A DNA stretch of 64,000 nucleotides from Pseudoips prasinana (Eukaryota; Arthropoda; Insecta; Lepidoptera; Nolidae): the NCBI GenBank assembly GCA_951640165.1, contig OX621234.1, positions 6,887,001 through 6,951,000 of the forward strand, written 5' to 3'. The translations under genes were made by a program, and so were the position numbers. Below the pieces are notes generated by a model. It made no database searches, had not been told where the DNA came from, and saw only the letters and a list, made by a program, of their open reading frames with translations. Positions 55,756 to 64,000 of the stretch are shown piece by piece; the first letter of the stretch is position 1, and the number at the start of each line of letters is the position of its first letter.

Positions 55756-56399
55756 TCAGGACGGAATTCGAAATGTCCCCTAATGTTCATATGAGCCTAG
55801 TACATTATTCATATTTTTTCGTAATTTATCAGTAGTCGTACCGCGTGGGTTTATCTGGTTAGTTTGTATAGTTTGTATTAAAAATTAAATACCTATTCGT
55901 TTCCGGCCATATTAAATTCACATACTGAAAGAAAAATTTAATATTCATACTATTTAACACACAAAAAAATATCTGCAGTTACATAAGTCAATTAAATTAT
56001 TTATTTCTCCTAGATCCAACATCTTGCGGAATATCAATTTAAATTAAATTAAGTGATTTTTCCTAGTTATCAAAGTATGAATGATTAAAATGTCGTTAAA
56101 AATTAGAGCAAAAATTCAGTTAAACATTTGATTGAATCTTAAAATAAACACGTGTAATAAATTATGTGACTGTACAGAACCACACTTTTTATTTACAGTC
56201 TAAGTAGTAGGTACCCAAAGAGTTCGCGGTAAGGTTCATTCATTACCCTTGCGGCTGAGTTTTTAGTGTTGTTCATAATGTCGGTAATCTTTGTTGTTGA
56301 TTTAGGTGGTCGATAGAAAAATAAATTACTAGTTGAATAAAAAATGATTATTTCTGTTTGAAGTTTCGTCCATAGGTAGCCGTCCTGATACCCTATAAC
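55756..56399. other. Sequence inside the 44-bp inverted pair, right part
   Basis: 55756-55820 repeats 54041-54105 (CAGGACGGAATT, TGTTCATATGAGCCTAG). The rest is AT-rich and unassigned. Confidence 0.5.
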
Positions 56400-56443
56400 C
56401 CCCTTAAGTTACGTTCACACTTTCTGTTACACGTTGTATATTA
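56400..56443 (-). repeat. 44-bp inverted repeat, right member
   Basis: Complement of 52993-53036 with one mismatch. Weak similarity continues inward (CCTACCTATACAC versus GCTACCTATGGAC). Confidence 0.92.
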
Positions 56444-57966
56444 GAGTACTAATTTCATTCGTTTTTGTTTTGTTGGTAAGTATGCACACTTTTTCGCAGA
56501 TATATTTAACCATCAAATTTGGCATTTAATCCATTTTAAGCTATTGCATAGCTATCGCGGGCCTTGAGCGTGGGGACCGAATACAGAAATTCCGTAACGA
56601 AAAAAATCTAACACTGTTTGTGAGAAAGTATAGGTATTTATCATATACGTAGGTACAACAGTGAATATCTGTACTCGTATAATTTGTGAATAAAGTGTTT
56701 TAAATATGAATAAACAAAGTGCAAAAATACTGAAAGAAAATGATTTAGTACTCTATATACATTCATTTTATTATTATTATCACAAATGCAGTATTATAAA
56801 ATAAATGAATAATTATAATTGCATAAGTTGATAAAAAATGCTATGCAATAGCTTTACCGCGGCAGTCTCCAAGTGCCACACTTCTTTTTATGTTATGCCT
56901 CCATTAAAATATGTTTTCTCCGTGCTCGACCTACTCAAAGGATATTTAATGATTAGTTCTTTTTCTTCTTTATGTGTCGATGGCAACAACGAGGCCGCCG
57001 TTAGAGTTCCCTAATAATAAAAACTGTTGTTATTTTTAACGTGGCGAGCCAAAGTGACTATTTTTAGGAAATTAATATGGGAAATCTTTTCGTGTATGAC
57101 AGCAGCCACGACGTCGGCAAGACAACTGCTTGAAATGATAAACCAACAAGAAAAAATAATTATAGTTTTTAAAAAGTCCAATTGACTCGCCAAAGATTAT
57201 TTATTGTTAATAGGAAATACATCGTCAACAGAGGCCTAGAACGAGGTAACTCTGATTGCCCAGCTTGTAACATTCTTAAAACCCTGCCATCAACAGGCAG
57301 GCAGGACAGAATGTTTGTTAAACTGAAATGAAACGAACTTTATTTGCGAGAAGCGTAGTACAATTTAGATGTTAACTTTACATAACATGGTAGAGATGTT
57401 TTCTAGGCATTGAGTCCGGAATTTATTACGTACTTGTAGATCACACCACCACGGTAATTGATTTCCTAGCGTGAGATTTCCAGAAGGCGTGGCAAAATAG
57501 TATAGTAAGCATTTTTGTGCAAGTCAGATGCTGCATCTCGTTGTTGGAGTTCGGTTGACTGTGATGTGAAACGGTGGATTTAGCCACTACGCATTTGAAA
57601 ATGCATAGTTGCTGCAATAAAATACGCAAGTATGTTATGAAATTATACTTTCATAACATTACCAAATAGATAATGCAAAGAATTCAACTTAAATTTTCTT
57701 CCACAGTTTTCTACCATTGCTTAATAGCCCTAGTGCCAGTTTATAGATTCTCTATGGATAGCTAAATGTAATAAATAATATGGAAAACTTGTCGTTGGTT
57801 GCCAAGTGGACGTTAGGTAATGTCAAAAGATTTGACATTCGCGTCAATCGCGTCATTCGTCATCCACATTCCGTTGAATCGGTTCGTGTGGTTGTGTTTG
57901 CGCGAATTTCGTGTTAAGTCACTAATCCAACATCAACCTACGGTTAACTTCCTAAACTTTCCTGAA
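56444..57966. other. Intergenic sequence and ArfGAP1 5' leader
   Basis: A perfect hairpin lies at 57632-57659 (11-bp arms ATGTTATGAAA, loop TTATAC). The ArfGAP1 5' untranslated region should occupy part of about 57780-57966. No promoter motif was assigned. Confidence 0.45.
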
Positions 57967-58026
57967 ATGGCATCCCCAAGAACACGGAGGAAGCTAAATT
58001 CTATTCGCACTATTGATGACAATCAC
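57967..58026 (+). CDS. ArfGAP1: ArfGAP1, first coding exon
   Basis: The start ATG at 57967 (CTGAAATGG, A at -3) encodes MASPRTRRKLNSIRTIDDNH, 20 codons, ending at a GTAAGT donor (58027) in phase 0. MASPRTRR is the conserved N-terminus of ArfGAP1 proteins, which fixes the start. An in-frame ATG at 57820 would add 49 residues, but they are not like the family and probably come from the leader. ArfGAP1 stimulates GTP hydrolysis on Arf1 and drives COPI coat turnover at the Golgi. The gene is divergent to Ptp61F. Confidence 0.93.
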
Positions 58027-58132
58027 GTAAGTTATAGTGATATTGAATTGGCCGTATGTTGATAATATGAAGTTTTGTCTTTTGTAAAGATAAATTGGTG
58101 AGTGAATGAATTAAGACATTTTTGTGTTTTAG

Positions 58133-58300
58133 AAATGCTTCGAGTGTGGTACACTGAATCCCCAATGGGCTAGCGTGACATACGGGATATGGATTTGCTT
58201 GGAATGCTCAGGAGTTCACCGCAGCCTGGGTGTCCACCTATCCTTCGTTAGAAGTGTGACGATGGACAAGTGGAAGGATCTGGAGCTGGAGAAGATGATG
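58133..58300 (+). CDS. ArfGAP1: ArfGAP1, second coding exon (zinc finger)
   Basis: 168 nt, 56 codons, phase 0 at both ends. The acceptor is TTTTGTGTTTTAG (AG at 58131-58132) and the donor GTAAGT starts at 58301. It encodes [38 protein letters not shown] and [18 protein letters not shown]. The CX2CX16CX2C zinc finger of ArfGAPs is complete (CFEC and CLEC). It is followed by the catalytic arginine finger in CSGVHR, at the standard CX4R spacing. The rest of the ArfGAP domain and the membrane-sensing C-terminal motifs must lie beyond the right window edge; I found no third exon before 64000. Confidence 0.97.
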
Positions 58301-59523
58301 GTAAGTACATTCACTAGTGGATACACCTACCGCATAACAAAAAGTTTGTTCTAATTAATTGAAATGTTACTTTTCAAAAGTTAAAAGTTTATTTTGTAAA
58401 TTTTCATGTATGTTAGTTGTTCTGTTTCAGTTTTTATTGACAATAGGCTTCTTCTATTTGTACAGTGAACTAAGAAAGTGAATGTTATACACAAGTGTGT
58501 TTGTAATTAATTACTATTTAACTATTTTACTTGTAACAAAAAGTTATTGTTTGGATCTCTATAATGTTACTTTCTATTTGAGTAGCCTTGTGAGAACATC
58601 TTAACAAATACTTTAATTCTAACTTGTATTAATTTTTAATTTTGCTCATACAATAATGATAAAATGTTTGCTTAAGTGGGTCATTTAAATGGAATTATCA
58701 TTAGATAATGATGCTGTACTTCTGTTACTATTAGGTGCTTAATATGTTAACTAAAATTTATATTGTTTTCTATTATGTTTCAACATATTTTCCTGATTAC
58801 AAATTTTAATTTTATACTTTTACTAAATAATAGAATGGGTAAATAATATTGATAAATCTCAAAAATGGGAAATGATTAGTTTAATCGTCCGGCGGGTCTC
58901 GAACCTGCACCATCTACCAATCCGGGGTAGGCGCTCTGCGTTAAGCTACGAACGATACATGCTGGCAGATCAAATTTAGGATTCCCTTGCTAACACCCTT
59001 CTGGAGGATGTAGGTATTATCTATCGATTTTGTTTTCTAGAAACATGGCGGACTGAGATAAAAAATATTGATAAAAACATGAAACATACAATATTTAGAA
59101 GATGGCATTTTAAAATTATTTATTGAATAATACAAAGAGTTCTCGGAGACTATTTATCGTTCTGCCACTTCTAGTGCTCTGCGCTCACACACTCACCTAC
59201 TCACTCACCATAAATAATAAAGTAACTACTATTAGAACCTAAAACACTCCAAGCCGTAGTTTAGGTTGGTTAGACCAGTTATCAAATTCTATTAATATTA
59301 TTTTATATTTATGTTAAGATTGTCTGATGCAGCAAGACCCTCAAACCCCTTAAACACAAACATGCAGTCATCATCATACTGCATGCATGCATCATGCATG
59401 TTTGCAAATAGTTTAATAAAACTTGGTTTATCATAGATTGTGGCACAATTTTATACTGATAGACATGGAATAATTAAAATATTTTTTTTTTACCTGCCCT
59501 TGCTTATCTTTCATTGATGGACT
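58301..59523. other. ArfGAP1 intron 2, first part
   Basis: AT-rich, holding the tRNA-like sequence at 58885-58955 and an ATGCATGCATCATGCATG palindromic run near 59385. No exon was seen. Confidence 0.5.
58885..58955 (-). pseudogene. tRNA pseudogene or tRNA-derived SINE head
   Basis: The minus-strand 71-mer folds as a tRNA: acceptor TCGTTCG with CGGACGA (one wobble), D stem GCTT/GAGC, and a perfect anticodon stem CTACC/GGTAG. The T arm is around GGTTCGAGACC with one mismatch. The anticodon loop CCGGATT lacks the universal U33, and the D loop lacks GG, so a working tRNA is unlikely. Confidence 0.55.
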
Positions 59524-59905
59524 ATTCTATGGATGAGGACATCTTCATCATCTCGGCCAATGACTACCACTGTTGGACGAAAGCCTGCCCTAAAAATCGC
59601 CTCAATTGCTGGTCTTGTGCTATCCGCATTCAGCTTCCAGCTAACCTCCTTGCAAGATCATTAACCTTGTTGCTGGCCCAACTTTTAGGGTGCCTGCCGA
59701 GTCTGCGTCTTCTCGTTCATTGTTGCACTCAGGAAGGAACCTTTCTATGCCAGTAGCCGTCGGCTCTATGAGCTATGTGCCCAACTTACTGCCACTTCAG
59801 CTTGGCAATTCTTTGGGCTATGGTCCGCCTGCGGATCTCAACATTTACGATTTGATCTCGCAGGGAAACTCCAAGCATACATTGCTCTTTGGATGACACG
59901 GAGCC
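59524..59905 (-). mobile_element. RTE-like LINE 3' region, degraded
   Basis: The minus strand reads LGVSLRDQI-like, AQRIAKLKWQ, VGHIAHRADGYWHRKV and then RRRLGRHPKSWA before the ATG-rich end. Several in-frame stops. It extends further upstream than most RTE tails here. Confidence 0.75.
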
Positions 59906-60058
59906 ATCTGATAGGGCCCACAGTGAACTACCAGGTCTTAGTTCTGTAAGTCATTACTGACAACACACACTGGTTAAAGACTTCGAAGTTAGACGTTGCA
60001 GTATTTGCAGTATAAAATAAGTGAATGCACTCTATAACAAATTTTATTTTGATATTTT

Positions 60059-62266
60059 ACATACATACATACATAGACTCACGGCTGTTTCCCAGAGGGG
60101 TAGGCAGAGACAACGGATTTCCATTTGTCACGATCTTTGCATACTTCTTTTGCCTCGATTACTGTCATTATATACTTCATACATGCTCGCCGGTTTAGGG
60201 TACTTCTGACCTGCCCTTTCTTGAGAACATCTCCAATTTGGTCAGAGAATGTTCGACGTGGTCTTCCCCTTCCGGTTGTCCCATTCATACAGGCCTTTTG
60301 TCAATTTTCTTTCATTCATCCTTTCTAAATGGCCAAACCATCTCAGCATGCCTTTTTCAATCTTTGTGACTACATCCTCTTTCACACCACAACGCTCTCT
60401 TACATCAGTATTTCGAATTCTGTCTCTCAAAGTCGCACCACACATACTTTTCAGAGCTCTCATTTCCACTGCATTTATTTTACTTTCATTCTTTTTCTGC
60501 CATACCCTACTTTCAATTCCATACATTTAAGTTGGCACTAACACTCCATCGTGCACGGCTAGTCGAGCCTTCTTTGATACTTGCCGGCTACTCATAAAGG
60601 CGTGTAGTATTAGTTCTTAGTAATTCACTCTGTTCCCCGCATTTACTCTTCTAACAATATCTTTTTCATATTTCCCATCTCTCGTAAACAAAATTCCCAA
60701 ATATACAAACTCATTCACCTGTTCGACTTTCTATCCTCCAATCACAATATCACACGCTGTCGTGTATTCATCCCTCTCAAATACCATTACTTTCGTCTTA
60801 CCTACATTCATTTTCATCCCTTTCCTTTCAAAAGATTCATGCATACTTGTTACCATCACCTGCAACTCGTCCGCCGATGATGCAAGTAAAACTTGATCAT
60901 CAGCGTAAAGCCAGACATTTGATGAGTAACTCATTCATCCTTACACCGCATTCACTTTCTTTCAAATCTTTTAAACAGCTATCCATGAATAGGTTAAACA
61001 ACCACGGTGACGCTACACATCCCTGTCTAACACCCTTTTGGATGCTAAACCACTCGGTGTATGACCCGTTAATCCTCACGCAAGCTCTGAAATCCCTATA
61101 AAGAGATTTCAGTGCTTGATCAAGGTTGTCGTTCAACCCCTACATGGACAGTACCGACCATAGTTCACTCCTCAACAGTCTATCGTAGGCCTTTTCTAAG
61201 TCTACGAAGGCACAGTAAACCAGTTTTTGCCCAAAAACTTGTCTACTTCGCAGAGAAAAGACCTGATCCGTGCATCCCATTCCTTTCCGAAAACCCGCCT
61301 GTGCATCCCATATTTTCGCATCGGTTTCTTTCACAACTCTTTCAACCAATACTTTTGCATACAACTTACCAACGACGCTGAGCAGACTAATGCCCCTATA
61401 GTTTTTACAGTCTTGCCATGAGCCTTTCCCTTTGTAAAGAGGTACGATGACAGCCTTGCACCAATCACTTGGCACTTGGCCGGTGGTATAGCATAAATTG
61501 AAAAGGCTGCACAGCTGACTCGCTATGACGCCATGTCCAGCCTTCAGCATCTCGGAAGTTATCCTGTCATACCCTGGTGACTTACCTGATTTCATACCCT
61601 TAATAGCTATCACAATCTCAACCATCTCATCTTTACATTTGTTCTTGTCTATACTTAGTGAACTACGTTCACTCTCTGTTACACCTCTTCCATACAAACT
61701 TTCAAAATACTCCTTCCAACGTCTTAACACGCATTCTTCCCCTTTCACTATATTTCCATATTGGGCTCGTATGGATTTCAGTTCTGAGGTTTGAGTTATG
61801 CCTCTTACTGATCTAACGGATTTCCAGAAAAACTTAATGTTCGTCTGAAAATCCTTAGACAACCTTCTATCAAAATTATCCTTTTCTTCATTTTTCTTTT
61901 CGTTTACCACATCCTTTACAATTCCTTTCATTTTCCTATAATCATTCCAGGCCCTTTCTATATCCTCATTCGTCGCCTTATGCATTCGTTCGTTTGTTCT
62001 GGTGGCTAGCCAGTCTAACCACGCTTTCTTCTTTTCACATACAACTTTTTGTACACTTTTATCCCACCAAATATTCTTCATCTTTCTTCCTCTTCTTCTC
62101 TTTATTACACCACATACTTCACCAGCTACACTCACCACACCTTCTTTGACTACCTTCCATAGCTCTTCTACTTCTCTTATGTCTTCAGATCCCTCAAACT
62201 TCTCAACCAACTTACTTTTGTACTCATCTGCCACTTCTTCCTCTTGCAGTTCCTCTACTTTTATTA
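60059..62266 (-). mobile_element. LINE, 2.2 kb, 5'-truncated, 11-bp target duplication
   Basis: It is flanked by TTTGATATTTT at 60048-60058 and 62267-62277. Its 3' end is at the left, with an ATGTATGTATGT tail. The family also appears at 49761-50185. It carries a broken ORF2, described separately. The clade is RTE-like by appearance, but this was not tested. Confidence 0.92.
60076..62266 (-). pseudogene. LINE ORF2 reverse transcriptase, several breaks
   Basis: The open part from 62266 to 61143 encodes the region before and into the polymerase: NIWWDKSVQKVV, MKSGKSPGYDRITSEMLK, VIVPLYKGKGSWQDCKNYRG, ISLLSVVGKLYAKVL, AGFRKGMGCTDQVF and CAFVDLEKAYDRL. A nonsense codon (61142-61140) interrupts, and the same frame continues with LYRDFRACVRINGSYTEWF and KGVRQGCVASPWLFNLFMD. 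A frameshift near 60920 precedes WLYADDQVLLASSADELQ, the catalytic motif. After more breaks the C-terminus reads [33 protein letters not shown] and [19 protein letters not shown]. The endonuclease is missing because of 5' truncation. Confidence 0.9.
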
Positions 62267-62517
62267 TTTGATATTTTGTGATGAGATAATGTTTCTTTAT
62301 TTATACTTTCTTTTCAATGTATAAGACTCTTAGCTATAGTGATTCCAAAAGGAATCATTGCAAAGTAAAAGAATGTTGTGCATCAACAATATGCACATAC
62401 CTGACCTGACCTGCCATGGCACCAAGATTCTCTTGGACATTTTTATTGTTATGAGTAAAAATTCCCCCTGCTTTCACAAAAAAGGCCATAGGTTTAATTT
62501 TTTTAATTATATAAACA

Positions 62518-62668
62518 ACACCCGCCATCGGGAAATTAATCCCTGTGTCACGGGGTGCTTTACAATCATGTCATTGAAGTACCCATAGTACATCCAGACT
62601 CAGGGTAACTATTTTTAGGTCAAACAAATAGTTGTCCTGCACGGGAATCGAACTCAGTACATTTAGAT
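62518..62668 (-). mobile_element. SINE family S4
   Basis: It has AATTAATCCCTGTGTCACGG at the left and AACAAATAGTTGTCCTGCACG plus a GAATCGAACTC B-box-like region at the right. It parallels 34873-35035 in reverse. Confidence 0.6.
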
Positions 62669-62829
62669 TCCAGTTCTCCTGGAAGTTGCGAATCGTCATT
62701 ACCTACACTGCCCTTACCTGTCTTCTCCTTACCTAACCTAGGCTTTTCTTAACTACTCCACCATACATGAAGTTTCGTGAGCTCTTATTACTAACATTGA
62801 GACTATAAAATTAAACTATTATTATAAAA

Positions 62830-63180
62830 CTGCCTCGTTGGTCTAGCTGTAGCGTGTTCAACCGCACAAAATGAGGTCCTGGGCTTAAATCCTGGGTCGG
62901 ACCAAAAAGTGATTTTGTGAGTTGGCGGTATTGGGTACAATACCGCCAACTCACAAAATCACTGTGCTTCGGAGAGTACGTAAAGCCGTCGGTCCTGTAC
63001 CTGACCTCTTTCCGGTCGTGTCGCTATTTGTCCCATCGGATCATGAGTGGGATGGAATAGAAAGTACCCCTGTGTTTGCGCACACACTTGTACACTATAA
63101 TATGTCCTGCGCAATTGGCTAATCTCCATTGAGAATGGCCGCCGTGGCCGAAATTCGGCCGGGAAGACATCATCATCATC
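62830..63180 (+). mobile_element. SINE family S1 with central hairpin
   Basis: The tRNA-like head is TTGGTCTAGCTGTAGCGTG with B box GGGCTTAAATCCTGGG. The body is as in 40228-40584, ending GGCCGAAATTCGGCCGGG and a CATCATCATCATC tail. Flanking TATAAAA may be the target duplication (about 62823-62829 and 63183-63189). The segment between head and body is replaced by a perfect hairpin (62908-62963). Confidence 0.88.
62908..62963. repeat. Perfect hairpin, 25-bp arms, 6-nt loop, inside a SINE
   Basis: The left arm starts AGTGATTTTGTGAGTTGG and the right arm is its exact complement; the loop is GGGTAC. The left arm resembles normal S1 sequence; the right arm is extra relative to 40228-40584. Confidence 0.95.
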
Positions 63181-63804
63181 ACTATAAAATTTTAAATACT
63201 TTTCTATGATAGACCCGTAGTGCATTTTCCCTCAAATAAAGAGATTTAAATGTAAGTTGCAAACGCCTGGACTGATCATATAATGATATTTAGAACATTT
63301 GGCGATGATCAGGATCCATATAAAAGTTATAACCTGGTATTCCAGAAGACCCAAGTTTATTTAACTATATTTACATGATAGGAGGAGAGTCGAAAATTTT
63401 GATGTGATTGATTAAGAAGAGTTACAAATTGTAAAATAAATAGAAAACACAAAACATATAAAAGACCTTGACTATGTTAGACACAGAAGATAATTACACT
63501 ATCAACATAACTTTTATTTTTAATTATAAAAAGAACATATTACAATTCAGAATATTTAAAACCTAGTGTCACCTCTTGACACTTCCAAATATGGGGCAAT
63601 CTATATTATAAGTATAAACAAATGCCTAATTTTACGAGAAATGCTTTACAATTTACTAAACTAATAAAGAAAATACACTCTGTCTATCTGTCGCACTTTC
63701 ACGCCATAACTACTGACCCGATTTGAATATTTTTTTTACACAGATTGTCTAGAGCCTGAGAAAGGTCATAGGCTTATTTTTAATGCGAAAAGGGGGGATC
63801 AAAA

Positions 63805-63834
63805 GTTGTATGGCAGTATCGACTGCCATACAAC
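63805..63834. repeat. Perfect hairpin, 13-bp arms, 4-nt loop
   Basis: Arms GTTGTATGGCAGT and its exact complement around ATCG. Confidence 0.9.
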
Positions 63835-63847
63835 GGCGATGGCAACT

Positions 63848-63878
63848 GTGTTATATAATGTTTCACATTATATAACAC
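63848..63878. repeat. Perfect hairpin, 14-bp arms, 3-nt loop
   Basis: Arms GTGTTATATAATGT and its exact complement around TTC, only 13 bp from the preceding hairpin. Confidence 0.9.
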
Positions 63879-64000
63879 ATTTTATTTCACATAATATTTT
63901 ACATAATAATGTTATAATTAACAGTGGCTTCCACACTAAGCAAAGCTTGTATTGTTGATGCCAACTTCCTACATGGTTTACATAAAATTTGTGAGCCACG

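Larger units (their letters stand above)
63190..64000. other. ArfGAP1 intron 2, right end
   Basis: AT-rich. Two hairpins (63805-63834, 63848-63878) and a short S2 3' trace near 63925-63965 (ACTAAGCAAAGCTTGTATTG). No third ArfGAP1 exon was recognised. Confidence 0.5.

Noticed and set aside
61227..62271. Plus-strand open frames opposite the LINE
   Set aside because: They are shadows of the minus-strand LINE ORF2.

Overview
This window looks like nuclear DNA from a moth or butterfly (Lepidoptera). It is AT-rich, has spliced genes with very long introns, and is crowded with insect-type transposable elements: RTE-like, Jockey-like and CR1/L2-like LINE tails, tRNA-derived SINEs, a mariner, a Tigger/pogo relic and several short terminal-inverted-repeat elements. 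There is no sign of prokaryotic organisation. The order-level call rests on recognising repeat types and was not tested by a database search.

Only two host genes are supported. A PTP1B-type tyrosine phosphatase (Drosophila Ptp61F class) lies on the minus strand. Its first three coding exons are at 51060-51143, 43523-43684 and 958-1220, with clean splice sites and matching phases; the catalytic-loop exons lie beyond the left edge. Its first intron is about 7.4 kb and its second about 42.3 kb. ArfGAP1 lies on the plus strand. Its first two coding exons (57967-58026 and 58133-58300) encode the complete zinc finger and arginine finger, and the rest lies beyond the right edge. The two genes are divergent, with about 6.8 kb between their start codons.

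Almost everything else is repeats. From 1 to 5 kb there are LINE tails nested in each other, short repeats and a fold-back element. From 5.4 to 15.5 kb a unit of about 3.3 kb occurs three times in tandem, with near-identical stretches. From 15.5 to 36 kb there are SINEs, LINE fragments, a mariner with one frameshift inserted in an older repeat, a Tigger relic and a set of doubly nested LINE tails. From 36 to 43 kb there is a MITE inside a MITE, an 851-bp TA-flanked element inside a SINE, and a SINE with a 13-bp target-site duplication. Intron 1 (43.7-51 kb) carries a second copy of a 240-bp MITE and several retroelement tails. Between the genes an inverted pair of 44-bp repeats bounds 3.45 kb holding a Jockey-like LINE. 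The first large ArfGAP1 intron holds a 2.2-kb LINE with an 11-bp target-site duplication.

A pattern that no single element explains is the recurrence of perfect short-loop hairpins (arms 13-25 bp, loops 3-7 nt) across the window, at least one of them in the middle of a SINE. I found no convincing new multi-gene system, intact true tRNA, rRNA or CRISPR array.
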